NCBI GenBank assembly: GCA_023614405.1
Contig: CM042697.1
Span: 305,754,323 to 305,818,322 of the forward strand
Source: Avena insularis
Lineage: Eukaryota > Streptophyta > Magnoliopsida > Poales > Poaceae
Direction: 5' to 3'
DNA length: 64,000 nucleotides
Shown here: positions 10,486-21,243 of the stretch, piece after piece
How the letters are laid out: every line of letters begins with the position of its first letter
How positions within the stretch are numbered: the stretch's first letter is position 1
Made by a program: the position numbers and the translations under genes
Notes under the pieces: model-generated
What the model saw: only the letters and a program-made list of their open reading frames with translations
Databases searched by the model: none
Told to the model about the DNA's origin: nothing

Positions 10486-11540
10486 TTTTATTTAATTTAA
10501 CCTCTAGTACTACCTATCTTTAATAAGGTTCGAAGATTGAACATTATCAAGGGAAAATTGGAATGATGTTAAGATCTAGCATAAGTACTATGTTTGTCAT
10601 TTCATCTCCCACCGCGACGCAATAAAACATCCTTTATCTTTCTCCCCTTAATTTCTGCATGCATGCGTTCGAGGAAAGAGGGATGACAATATAGAGAAAG
10701 CGACGTCAATTAGTACTCACGTGATTTCAGGTAATTAATACTCCTACTAAAAGGAAGAAACCTAGAAAACCGCATGTATTCGTAGTGATTAAGTGAAATA
10801 CAAAGTACTACTATCAAAGTTTCCGGATAAAAAATAACCTCTATATAGTGTACTTATGTAAATCTTCTCCTTCCTCGGTATTGATTTAAATTATTTAATG
10901 TCTCATTGATATAAAAACTCTACTGCGCCCAACGTGCTATCCCCTCGACAGCACCGTGGCATGTCAAAAAGGCTGCGTCGCCTGCAAAAGCAAGCAAGCA
11001 CGCAAGCATCTATATACCAAAATAACTCAACAGACACACAAACATCATAATCAGGAGGCTACGCGCCATGACAAGAAATAAAGAGCGAGAATACACGAGC
11101 AGAGAGAGGAAAATTACCGAGAAATAGAGAGGAGCGAAATGAATTGCCTTGGAAGCAAAGACGTCCATCTCAGCCCCTATGTCTCTAGCGTGTCCCCAGG
11201 AACTGTGTGATGACAACGGCATCTGAGTAGTACTACAGTACCATAGTCTCAGTTCATGAAGTCACTAAGATCAAGAGTACTCGAGTACTACCTAGTAAAA
11301 AGTCGTAAATAGCTACCGCCGCCCACAAATGCCTATATCTACCAGAGTAATAAAAAACGATGTACTACTTGAGTATAAAAAGACATGTATTATCGGAGTA
11401 TTAGTACAACTGTATTACTACTGCTGCTACTATTCTACTCCGGTTACTACTCCGTGGAGTTTCCAAAATCCGGACCTGTTTTTTCTAAATTAATCCTAGT
11501 ACGTACCTGTATCTAGACAAGCTTAACCACAAGAAATAAA
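10486..11540. other. Intergenic DNA, promoter-like in part
   Basis: No protein-like frame. Around 11008 the sequence CATCTATATACC is followed by CAACAGACACACAAACATCA, which looks like a TATA box and leader. It could be the old promoter of the SINA-like gene 1 kb downstream, but no first exon was identified. Confidence 0.35.
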
Positions 11541-11559
11541 TGGAATTGTTCTGAGGTTT

Positions 11560-11665
11560 TGTGTACCAGGGCGTCGATCCTGACATTTTCCCTATGGACC
11601 AGAATGTTGTAAACTTGGTTTCATGAGTAATGAAACCGGGACAGGTGCCCTTTCCCTCTAAAAAA
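11560..11665 (+). mobile_element. Possible LINE 3' tail
   Basis: TTGTAAACTTGGTTTCATGAG and TAATGAAACCGGGACAGGTG, then CCCTTTCCCTCTAAAAAAAG, resemble the 3' ends of grass non-LTR retrotransposons, which finish with an AATGAAA-type signal and an A-tail. No ORF2 or endonuclease coding is present, so this would be a severely 5'-truncated copy. Confidence 0.3.
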
Positions 11666-11991
11666 AGAGAGAGAGAAACGAAAGAGCTAGAAGAAACAAG
11701 CGGATAGAATAAAATGCAAATGGTGTTGACGATATGCATGCAGTTCTCGATCTCTTCCTACAGCATTGTACACTTTGCGCCAGTCCCCAGGCTTCTCTGA
11801 CTCTCTCTAGGAGTAGACCTTCACATGGGTATGATCTATTACTGTACATTGTGATACCTGTTTTACTCTCACCCGTTAACTTCCCGTATCCTTGTTTTGA
11901 CCGACCAGTGTGAAGCATGGTGTTGAAGTGGCCTTCACTAAAATCAGCCTCTCCAGCCAGTCAGCCTCCACTACTCCATTTTTATGCAGGA

Positions 11992-12749
11992 GCATGGCTC
12001 TAGGATGGATCAAGGGACCCCATATTCAATTCCCTCAATGCTGCATACACATACTGGACTACGGGCACTGCATCGGCAAGCCGAGCTTCCAGGAAACCAC
12101 TCTAACACCGTGCATCTCGGCGGATTCCACCAAGATCTAGCCGGCAATGGAAAAAGACGAGCTAGCATCGATAACTGGTCTATGCTCCCACGACGGCTGT
12201 CTCACCATGGTCGCCTACCACAAGCTCGATCACCATAAGACCGCGTGCCCATACAGCCCGTGCAACTGCATGGAGGTCGGCTGCATTTTCACCGCCTCGC
12301 CGGTTGAGCTCCTTATCTACCTTGACGGCGACCACAAGGTACAAGTGTATAGGATATCGTATGGCCAGCCCATGGAGTTTACAGTAAAAATGTTGTTACC
12401 GTCCTTTCCTCCATACATGGTCATCATCTACAGTGATGACGCTAGCATGTTCAGCCTCATAATCGGCGAGCTCGGCTAGGCCGCCGCAGTTTCCTTGGTG
12501 TGCGTCAGGGTGGCCACATGCTCGTGGCCACGGTATAGGGTGAAGCTATGCGCAACTGGCCCACAGTCACCAACGGACTTCTCGACAGACATCATTAATG
12601 GGGTAATGGAGCCGACGAGCTGCGTGTCGCCCCGTAGTGTCATCCTCAAAGATCTGATGTTCCTCACGGTGCCACCGTGGTACATAACCGCGACTGCTGG
12701 ACAGTACCAGAAGGTGCTCTCTTTCTTTGTTTGCCTCAACATGAATTGA
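11992..12749 (+). pseudogene. SINA-like RING / SIAH-type zinc-finger E3 ligase, pseudogene
   Basis: One frame (phase of ATG 11994) carries the order of grass SINA-like proteins: a degraded RING part (PHIQFPQC, YGHC near 12030-12075), then the SIAH-type zinc finger (LCSHDGC, HHKTACPYSPCNCMEVGC about 12180-12285), then the beta-rich substrate-binding domain (LLPSFPPYMVIIYSDD, VSLVCVRVATCSWPRYRVK) to TGA at 12747-12749. The family are ubiquitin ligases that dimerise and bind substrates through the C-terminal domain. Two in-frame TAG stops (12138-12140, 12477-12479) break it, with no frameshift. TTTTTATGCAG just before 11992 looks like a 3' splice site, so the first exon may lie upstream. RING cysteines are incomplete. 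Confidence 0.75.
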
Positions 12750-12959
12750 TCTTGAACTTCGGCTAGTGATCCTAACACGACAGTAATGATATATTATTAG
12801 TTAATTTAGTTTTAGATTACCACTCGTTTACTTATTACTGCAGTAGTACTCGAAGACAAGGTCTATTTTGGCACTAGGAATGGTGTATTTTGGCTATAAA
12901 GTGAGTTTGCTGATAATGTTTATATTTAGGATTTAAGTGTTCTCTGAAATGATATGTCA
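12750..12959. other. 3' flank of the SINA-like pseudogene
   Basis: AT-rich sequence after the stop. It has no protein-like frame and no clear TE end. Confidence 0.4.
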
Positions 12960-13045
12960 TACTTCTATATATTATGCGATACTCACGTGCAAGGCACGTG
13001 CAACTTACTCATCCTACTAGGAAGAGCATGGCTCAGCTCCCCGGT
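12960..13045 (+). repeat. Direct repeat flanking the repeat-unit block, left copy
   Basis: TATATTATGCGATACTCACGTG, GGCACGTGCAACTTACT and CTACTAGGAAGAGCATGG recur with changes at 19305-19390. The pair brackets the whole 13-19 kb repeat block. A short CACGTG-AAGG-CACGTG hairpin is present. Confidence 0.6.
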
Positions 13046-13074
13046 GGAGAAGGAGCAGGACCCGACTACTTTTC

Positions 13075-13262
13075 CTTGCTTGATTTCAGGGCCCTTTGTG
13101 CAGAATTTATGGACTTGTATGTAATTTTCTATTTTGTGAGGTCCTTGGTGTAACATATATGTACAAATCCTATAACCGTGTTAATTGAAGCATCTCGCTC
13201 CGTCGGGACATATCCCGGTTAGAAAAATAAAGTGCCACCACCCAGTTTTCACAAAAAGTGGA
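13075..13262 (+). repeat. Triplicated ~185-bp module, copy 1 (most diverged)
   Basis: It shares, in order, CAGGGCCCTTTGTGCA, GGACTTGTATGTAATTTTC, GAAGCATCTCGCTCC and GGTTAGAAAA with copies at 13614-13798 and 17337-17520. Non-coding. Confidence 0.65.
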
Positions 13263-13480
13263 CGATGACCTTGGTCATTTGGCCTGAAACCCAAAAAAGT
13301 ACACACAGAGTACATGGTATAGTCGACCACACCTTCAAATGATTTTTTCAAGTATTTTTACTGGTAGAACAAATTAAAGAGCAAAGAATGCCCCCCAACA
13401 AATTTTCGTACAAAGTGGACAATTCTTTCTTATAGTTTCCCAAGTTTAAGGATTTTTCCGGTTTCGAAATTCGAACATTG

Positions 13481-15660
13481 ATCGTTGGATCAAGACTGGC
13501 AAATCCAAACATTGCTAACCGTTGGATATTATTTTCCATTCTTAGCATCTAGAAGATTCTATTGATAGTCTTTAGCACAATGAACGCTAGTGTGCACAAA
13601 CCTCAAAACACACTTCATTGATTAGTTTTAGGGACCTTGTGAAAAATGCATGGACTTGGATGTAATTTTCATTTTTACAAGGTCCTAGATGTAACTTGTA
13701 CTTCCACCGACCATGTTAACTGAAGCACCTCGCTCCTACGGGACCTACCACAGTTAGAGGAAAATGCAACCCTCCCAAATATCACACAAAGTGTACCATA
13801 ATTTCTTATATAATTCCATTTTTCAAGCTTCCTAGCTAACTTTGCACACTTCACTTACTTCTTTGTCGATTCAATGAAATTAGGTCAAATTTGAGCTATA
13901 AGTAAGCGCGGTAGATTAATTTCTCTTGAATTAAATGTAATTTTAGAGGTAGATGTGTGCGTATTCTTGTAGTAAACAATGTTGTCGGTGTGAGTTTCCA
14001 ACTATCTGGAAAGAACATTCTCAATTTCTTGAGTGATGATGAGATTGTTCTTTTCCATAAAGAATGTCCGAAGAATATGGATCTGAATACCACAAGCCAA
14101 GGTTCCAGACATATTATGTGGACCAACATGTTGTACTTAATTGAAATTTCCATGTTTTATGAGTTTTCAAACTCCCTACTAGCTAACTCTGCCCACTCGA
14201 GTGACTTTATGCCGATCCATTGAAATTAGGTCAAATTTGAGCAGCGAGTAAATTTTAGGTTGCTTTGAAAGGTTTACGAAAAATCTTTTGGAGGTACCTA
14301 TCAGGGGTCAATTAATATATCAGAAACCACAGAGATTTTTGACAATAGGTTCAACTTCTTGCTAATATTATTCATCTTGACAATTTAACGAAATTAGGCC
14401 AAACTTGAGCTACAAGTAAGCGTGATAGATTGCTCTCGAATTAAATGTAATTTCATAGCGGTAGATAGGTGCATCTTATTATAGTAAACAATATCGTTGA
14501 TGTGAGTTTCCATCTATTAGGAAATAACATTCTAATTTTTATGAGTGGTGACGAGATTGTTCATTTCCGATAAGAAAGTATGAAGAATATGGATCTGAAT
14601 GCCACAAGCAAAGCTTTCAGACATATATATATATATAGTGGACTGACATGTTGTATTTATGATTAATTCCCATGTTTTAGAAGTTTTCAAACTTTGTCCT
14701 AGCTAAATCTGTCCACTTGAATGACTTCATGTCTATTTACCGAGATTAGGTGAAAATTTTGAACTACAAGTAAATTGTAGGTTGCCATCTTGACAATTTA
14801 ATGAAATTTGGTTCAAATTTTGCTACACAAGTAAGCATGATAGATTTCTCTTGAATTAAATATATTTTAAGAGGTAAATGGGTGCATCTTATTGCAGTAA
14901 ACAATTTCATTAGTGTGTGTTTTCAACTATGAGGAAAGAACATTCAGTTCTCATTTTTTGAGTGATGACAACATAGTTCTTTTTAGTAAGAAAAGTTTCA
15001 AGACTATTGGATTAGGATTCCACAAGCCAAGTTTACAAACATATATATTGGACCAACATGTTGTATTTCCCAAGTTTTATGAGTTTTCAAACTTCCTAGC
15101 TACAAGTAAATGAATTTATGTCGATTTATCAAAAAGGTCAAATTTGAAACTACAAGTAAATTGTAAGTTGCTTTGAAAGTTTGCGAAAAAGACTTTGGAG
15201 GTACCCATCGGGGGGCATAATTAATATATCAAACCACCGATAGTTTTGACGATAGCTTCAACTTCTTGCTAAGATTTTGCATCTTTACAATTTAACGAAA
15301 TAAGGTCAAACTTGAGCTACTAGTAAGCGCGATAGATTGCTATTGAATTAAATGTCTTTTCGGAGGTAGATGGGTGCATCTTATTATATTAAACAATGTC
15401 GTCAGTGTAAGTTTCCAACTATGAGGAAAGAACATTCTCAATTTTTCGAGTGATGACGAGATTTTTTTCCCGTAAAGAAAGTTAGAAGAACATGGATCTG
15501 AATACCACAAGCCAAGTTTCTAGACATATATATAGTGGACCAACATGTTGTACTTACGATTTCCGATGTTTTATGACTTCTCAAAATTCCTAGCTAACTC
15601 CGCCCACTTGAATGAATTTATGCCGATTTATCAAAATTAGGTCAAATTTGACTATTGCTA
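13481..15660 (+). repeat. Higher-order repeat block 1: leader, module and four ~0.5-kb units
   Basis: Order: leader repeat (13481-13604), 185-bp module (13614-13798), then units beginning at the word GAAATTAGGTCAAA near 13875, 14391, 14805 and 15298. Each unit has two sub-parts. One contains AAGTAAGCG-GATAGATT, then GAATTAAATGTAATTTT and CATGTTGTACTTA. The other begins with a second AAATTAGGTCAAATTTG and contains AGTAAATTGTAGGTTGCTTTGAAAGG and GGAGGTACCCATC. The units differ from one another, but each matches one particular unit in block 2. Confidence 0.85.
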
Positions 15661-16206
15661 GTAAATCATATGCTTCTTTTTGTGTTTTATGAAAAAGTGT
15701 TTGGAGGTACCCATCGGGCGGTCAATTAATATATCAGAAACCACCAAGAGTTTTGAAGACTGGTTTGACTTCTTGCTGTGATTTTGTATCTTTACAATTT
15801 TGAACCCCTTTTGAAAACGATCACGTGAAAGAAAGAAAAAGAAATTAAAATATTTCTGCATGACACGCCCTATCACGTCGTTTGCGCTATGTTCCATGAA
15901 AAAGTTAACCATGGGATTTGATAAGTTTTGGAAAAAACAGCTTCGCGGTATTGTCCTACCATGTATATAGACATTATTGGGTTTCAACACGAATGACCAA
16001 GGTTGTGAAGGACATATCGATCGACATCAGAGTTTACGACCTGATGGAGTTCCGACAGTAGATGGGTGCATCTTGGGGTAGTAAGCATTGTTGACCATGG
16101 GAGTTTTCAAATATATAGTGTATCATGCTTCCTATATAACTATATCAGTTAAATGAATTTCACAAAATAAAATATGGATATGGGAGTACAAAGCATGAGT
16201 GTATAA
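15661..16206. other. Spacer between repeat blocks, first part
   Basis: The start continues the second sub-part of the last unit (GTGTTTGGAGGTACCCATCGG at about 15697). The rest is unique and AT-rich. A 110-codon minus-strand frame at 15658-15990 is low-complexity and is not called. Confidence 0.4.
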
Positions 16207-16458
16207 GGGCATCCGTAATGTGGGACCCACCTGGCTAATGAAAATTACCACAATGTATAAGTTCAACATTTGCCACAAGTTAGGACCCACATAGCCTTGT
16301 CATATTGCTCCATGCAAGAGAGAGGAGGGAGGGGAAATGATTTTTCTATTCTCTATGGGCAACCCATAAGCTTGAGGTAACTTTATTTTTTACACAATGT
16401 ATGTACTACTATATGCCTTAATCCTTAAGGTGTGATTTTTTACACATTGTAGATGCCC
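16207..16458. mobile_element. TIR MITE, probably PIF/Harbinger type
   Basis: GGGCATCCGTAATGTG at the left and CACATTGTAGATGCCC at the right are inverted repeats with mismatches, enclosing about 250 bp of non-coding sequence. GGGCATC-type ends are common in grass Harbinger-like MITEs. A clean 3-bp target duplication is not visible (TAA left, CAA right). Confidence 0.5.
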
Positions 16459-17200
16459 CAAGGAAAAAAGAAAATAATGGACCCACTTGGCAGTGTATGA
16501 CCAAGCTATAGAACTCGTATGCAAAAGTTAGCATCTTCAGTTTAGGGGGTCCCATGAATCATCTCCTTTAGACACTAATGGAGCTTATTACTCATAGTAC
16601 AGTAGTAATTATTTTGCTTATAAAAATAACCTCTGTCCACACGTTGTACATGTATAAAGAATAAAACATAGGCATGAAGAGAGGACAACAGAGAAGAGAG
16701 AAGAGGAGTTGAAGGCAGTTCGATGTTAGAGCAAAGTTTATGATGGGTTCCTGACATGAGGTTCTCCTGACTCTACTAGTAGTAAATTTCCGGACCTATG
16801 CACGCAAAAAATTGGAAGTGTGTTTTCTCTCTCCTTCGCTGACTCTCATATCTCCACCCCTCTACCATCGCGCATCGGCCCAGCTGATCTCTACCTCGTC
16901 CACAGCGTGACGTTGCGCACGTGTCCCTCGGTATGACAGCTCTATTTTTTTGAGAGGGTTGCTCTGTTTCTCTAGTATGTTTGGTAGCCTCCTTGGTGTG
17001 GAGTAGGAGTAGTACATAGGAAGGAAAACACTTTGGTCCTTGGCGGCAAAAAATTCAAACTTTTTTGGTTTCAAAAATTTCACTTGCTTCCCAAACATCG
17101 GGAGGGAAAGGTTATTCAAAAGACCGGCCATTCGCAGTAGTACTTATTATCTTATCTTTTTCGTCAAAAAACCTATATAGTGTACGGATAACTTTGAAAA
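16459..17200. other. Spacer between repeat blocks, second part
   Basis: No recognisable gene or TE end. A GC-richer patch at 16850-16940 and an 89-codon minus-strand frame (16862-17131) lack any known motif. Confidence 0.4.
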
Positions 17201-19310
17201 TGGACCACTAGATCAAGACTGGCAAGTCCAAACATTGCTAACCGTTGGATGTTCTTTTCCATTCTTAGCATCTATAAGATTATATTGATTGTCTTTAGCA
17301 CAATGAATACTAGTGTGTGCAAACCTCGAAACACACTTTATTGCTTAGTTTCAGGGACCTTGTGCTAAATGCATGGACTTGGATGTAATTTTCATTTTTT
17401 TACAAGGTCCTTGATGTAACTTGTACTTCCACTGACCATGTTAACTGAAGCACCTCGCTCCTACGGGACCTACCACAGTTAGAAGAAAATACAACCCTCC
17501 CAATTATTTCACAATGTGGACCACGATTTCTTATATAATTCCATTTTCAAGATTCCTAGCTAACTTTGCACACTTCACTTACTTCTTTGTCAATTCAACG
17601 AAATTAGGTCAAATTTGATCTACAAGTAAGTGCAGTATATTAATTGCTCTTGAATTAAATGTAATTTTAGAGTTAGATGGGTGCGTCTTCTTGTAGCAAA
17701 AAATGTTATCGGTGTGAGTTTCCAACTATCTAGAAAGAACATTCTCAATTTCCCGAGTGATGAAGAGATTGTTCTTTTCCATAAAGAAAGTCCAAAGAAT
17801 ATAAATATGAATGCCACAAACCAAGCTTCCAGACATATTAAGTGGACCAACATGTTGTACTTAATTGATATTTCCATGTTTTACGATTTTTCAAACTCCC
17901 TAGATAACTCTGCCCACTTGAGTGACTTTATGCCGATTTATTGAAATTAGGTCAAATTTGAACAATGAGTAAATTTTAGGTTGCTTCGAAGGTTTTATGA
18001 AAAAGCTTTTGGAGGTACCCATCAGGGGGTCAATTTATATATCAAAAACCACTGAGGTTTTTTACAACAGGTTCAACTTTTTGCGAAGATTATTCATCTT
18101 GACAATTTAACAAAATTAGGTCGAACTTGAGCTGCAAGTAAGCATGATAGATTGCTCTCGAATTAAATGTAATTTTTGAGCGGTATATGGGTGCATATTC
18201 TTGTAGTAAACAATACCGTCGGTGTGAGTTTCCAGCTATCGGGAAATAACATTCTATTTTTTCTGAGTGACGATTAGATTGTTTATTTTCGAAAACATAG
18301 TCTGAAGAATATGGATCTGAATGCCACAAGACAGGCTTGCAGACATATATAGTGGACCGACATTTTGTACTTATGATTAATTCCCATGTTTTAGGAGTTT
18401 TCAAACTTCGTCCTAGCTAATTCTATCCACTTGAGTGACTTGATGTCTATTTACCGAGATTAGGTGGAAATTTTGAACTACAAGTAAATTGTAGGTTGCT
18501 TTGAAAGGTTACAAAAAAGCTTTCGGAGGTACCCACCAGGGAGTCAAAACTAATATATCAGAAACTACCGAGATTTTAGATGACGGGTCCAACTTCTTGC
18601 TAAGATTTTTCATCTTGGCAGTTTAACGAAATTTGGTCAAACTGGAACTACACAAGTAAGCGCGATAGATTTCCCTTGAATTAAATGTATTTTCAGAGGT
18701 AAATGGGTGCATATTCTTGCAGTAAACAATGTCATCAGTGTGAGTTTCGAAATATGAGGAAATAACATTCAATTATCATTTTTTTGAGTGATGACAACAT
18801 AGTTCTTTTCCGTAAAAAAAAGTTTTCAGAATATTGGATCTGGATGTCACAAGCCAAGTTTACAAACATATATATTGGACCAACATGTTGTATTTCCCAT
18901 GTTTTACGAGTTTTCAAACTTCCTAGATAACTGACCCCACACTTGAATGAATTATGTCAATTTATCAAAATTAGGTCAAATTTGAAACTACAAGTAAATT
19001 GTAGGTTGCTTTGAAAGTTTGCAAAAAAGATTTTGGAGTTACCCATCGGGGGACATAATTAATATATCAAAGCACCAAGAGTTTTGACGATAGCTTCAAC
19101 TTCTTGCTAAGATTTTGCGTCTTGACAATTTAAAGAAATAAAGTCAAACTTGAGCTACCAGTAAGCGTGATAGATTAATCTTGAATTAAATGTCTTTTTG
19201 TAGGTTATGTTGAATTAAATGTTTTATGAGTTGTCAAACTTCCTAGCTAGCTCCGCCCACTTGAATGAATTTATGCCGATTTATCAAAATTAGGTAAAAT
19301 TTGACTAATG
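17201..19310 (+). repeat. Higher-order repeat block 2: leader, module and four ~0.5-kb units
   Basis: Same order as block 1: leader (17201-17330), 185-bp module (17337-17520), units starting near 17599, 18112, 18628 and 19134. The first two units lie about 3.72 kb from their block-1 partners and the last two about 3.83 kb. The last unit has an internal deletion, so its second GAAATTAGG-like word (about 19288) comes only ~150 bp after the first. Matched pairs share private variants (for example ACACAAGTAAGC in the third unit of both blocks), so the whole block was duplicated. Confidence 0.85.
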
Positions 19311-19390
19311 TATATTATGCATGTCTCACGTGAAAGGCACATTCAACTTACTGGTACTACTAGGAAGAGCATGGTTCAGCTACCGGATTG
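19305..19390 (+). repeat. Direct repeat flanking the repeat-unit block, right copy
   Basis: Diverged copy of 12960-13045: TATATTATGCATGTCTCACGTG, AAAGGCACATTCAACTTACT, CTACTAGGAAGAGCATGG. Confidence 0.6.
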
Positions 19391-19499
19391 TAAAACTGAG
19401 TATATTGCATGTGACAGTGTTAGTCTCAAGGGAAAAACTGAGTACAACCAAATTGCCAGTTTTACTCTCGAGGGTATGACTAAGTACACCTAACTCGCC

Positions 19500-19761
19500 A
19501 GGGTTTTAGACATGAGGAAAAAACATCACCACGGTACACGTGTCGCGGTGCACGGGGCGTTATTAGCAGACGCGTGTGGCCGTGCACGGTGCACTAGCGT
19601 ACGCGGTTATGCGGTGCACGGTGGTGCAACAATATGTCCCTTCCCTTCACATTTATTATAGACGTCCTCTCCCTCTCTCTCTCCGCCTCCCCACTCTCAC
19701 TCACTCACTCACTCACGCAACCGTCTCCACTACTTCTGCAAAATCCCAGGAAAACCCAATC
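19500..19761 (+). promoter_or_regulatory. Putative promoter and 5' UTR of the split XS-like gene
   Basis: A GC-rich stretch with repeats of GTGCACGG (about 19540-19625) precedes TTTATTATAGACG (about 19650), a possible TATA box. A pyrimidine-rich leader with CTCACTCACTCACTCACTCA (about 19695-19714) follows, and the ATG is at 19762. Layout and composition resemble a plant core promoter with leader. The assignment rests on the reading frame downstream. Confidence 0.45.
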
Positions 19762-19768
19762 ATGCCAG
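19762..19768 (+). pseudogene. Start codon and first bases of the split XS-like host gene
   Basis: ATGCCAG, immediately left of the Athila-like element. If one copy of the imperfect 5-bp target site (GCCAG left, TCCAA right) is removed, ATG CCA GCG runs in frame into ATG AAG AAG at 29033. This fragment is therefore read as codons 1-2 of the gene continued at 29031-29053, 50433-50680 and 51095-51502. Inference from frame continuity. Confidence 0.45.
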
Positions 19769-21154
19769 TGATACGTCCAAAACGTATCTACTTTCTCGAA
19801 CACTTTGCTATTGTTTCTTCTCTAAACTTGTGTGATTTGGATACAGCTAACATGGACTGACGCTGGTTTCAGCAGAATTACCTTGGTATCTTGTTTTTGT
19901 GCAGAAAATGAACTATCATGCAAAATCCCCAAAAATATGCCAAATTTTTTATTTCACCAGAAGATCCACGGAGCGGAAGGGAGGCGGAGGGAGGCATGGG
20001 GGCCCAGATCCACCCAGTGGCCCGGCCCAGCGCTCCGGGAGGTCTAGCCACCCCAGGCATCTCCTCGGCCTCCCTCCGCGCCTATAATTTGTCTTCTGAC
20101 CTAAAAACAGAGGGGGTTCGATAGTTTTCCAGAAAGAGTTCCGCTCCGCCACCGCCACGAGAAACCAAGTTTCGGATCCAGAAACTTCGTTTTGGCACCC
20201 TGCCGGGACAGGGAATTTGGAGAAGATCATCTCCATCGTCATCACCAACACATCTCCATCAACCACTGATGTTTCCCTCATCCATGAGTGAGTAATCCCC
20301 CGCTATAGGTTTGGGGATGGTAGGGATTGGATGAGTTCTATCATGTAATCAAATAAGATCTGTTAGGGGCATAGTGCCTAGTATCTCTATTAGTGCTATT
20401 TGACTTTGTTGCAACTTGTTGTGCTTAATGCTTGTCACTAGGGACCGAGTGCCATGATCTCAGATCTGAACTTATTATTGAATCATTATGATAGTATTGT
20501 TTGTGATCTTATCTGTAAGTTGTGTACACATATCATTGTCCGGATCCAAAGGCCCCAAAGTGACAATAATTGAGACAACCGGAGGGGATTGTTGTGGTTT
20601 GAGGATCACATGTGTTCACGGAGTGTTAATGCTTTGCTCTGGTGCTCTATTAAAAGGAGAACCTTAATTGCCAATAGTTTCCTAGAGGCCCCGCTGCCAC
20701 GGGAAATCTGGACAGAAGATGTTGTGCAAGTTCTCATTGCAAGCACGTATGACTGTATTTGGAGCACATGCCTAGGATTGTTTAGTACTTGGATGCTTAT
20801 TATTATTTATCTGCAATGCCCTAGTTCTTTGAAGTTACATGTTTAAACTCGTCCATGCAACGCCCATCCATCCATCCCTATGCCTACCGCACTCGAATCC
20901 TACTGCTACCGTTACTATTACTATTGCTACTATTCCACTATCGCTGTTACTGCTGCTGTTGATTTGTTGTTGCTACTACAAACTGTTACTACTGATAAAC
21001 TTCTGTGAGCAAGAACTATTTCCAGGTGCAGCTGAACTGACAACTTAGTTGTTAAGGCTTGCAAGTATTCTTTGGCTCCCCTTGTGTCGAATCAATAAAT
21101 TGGGTAATACTACCTGCGAAGACTGTTGCGATCCCCTATACTTGTGGGACATCA
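19769..21154 (+). repeat. 5' LTR of the Athila-like element
   Basis: 1386 bp, TG...CA. Colinear with the 3' LTR at 27636-29025, with visible scattered substitutions (for example GGTTTCAGCAG against GTTTTCAGCAG), so the insertion is not recent. Short frames inside it are not conserved. Confidence 0.9.
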
Positions 21155-21165
21155 AGACTATTTTC

Positions 21166-21183
21166 TGGCGCCGTTGCCGGGGA
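21166..21183 (+). other. Primer-binding site, tRNA-Asp type
   Basis: TGGCGCCGTTGCCGGGGA lies 11 bp after the LTR end. It is complementary to the 3' end of plant tRNA-Asp (CCCCGGCAACGGCGCCA), the usual primer of Athila-lineage elements. Intact. Confidence 0.9.
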
Positions 21184-21243
21184 GCATAGCTTTATTTGTA
21201 AGTTCAGTTGGATCCATTATTGTTTACTGCTACTCCTTTCATC

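Noticed and set aside
12985..13020. Helitron 3' terminus (hairpin followed by CTAG)
   Set aside because: The base after CTAG is G, not T, and no matching 5' TC end was found; kept only as a weak alternative for the flanking repeats.
15658..15990. 110-codon minus frame with a Phe-rich run
   Set aside because: AT-rich, low complexity, without motif; part overlaps repeat-unit sequence.
13860..19310. Regularly spaced repeats resembling a CRISPR-like array
   Set aside because: Units are ~0.5 kb, diverged and arranged as duplicated blocks in plant DNA; there are no short identical repeats with unique spacers and no cas genes.
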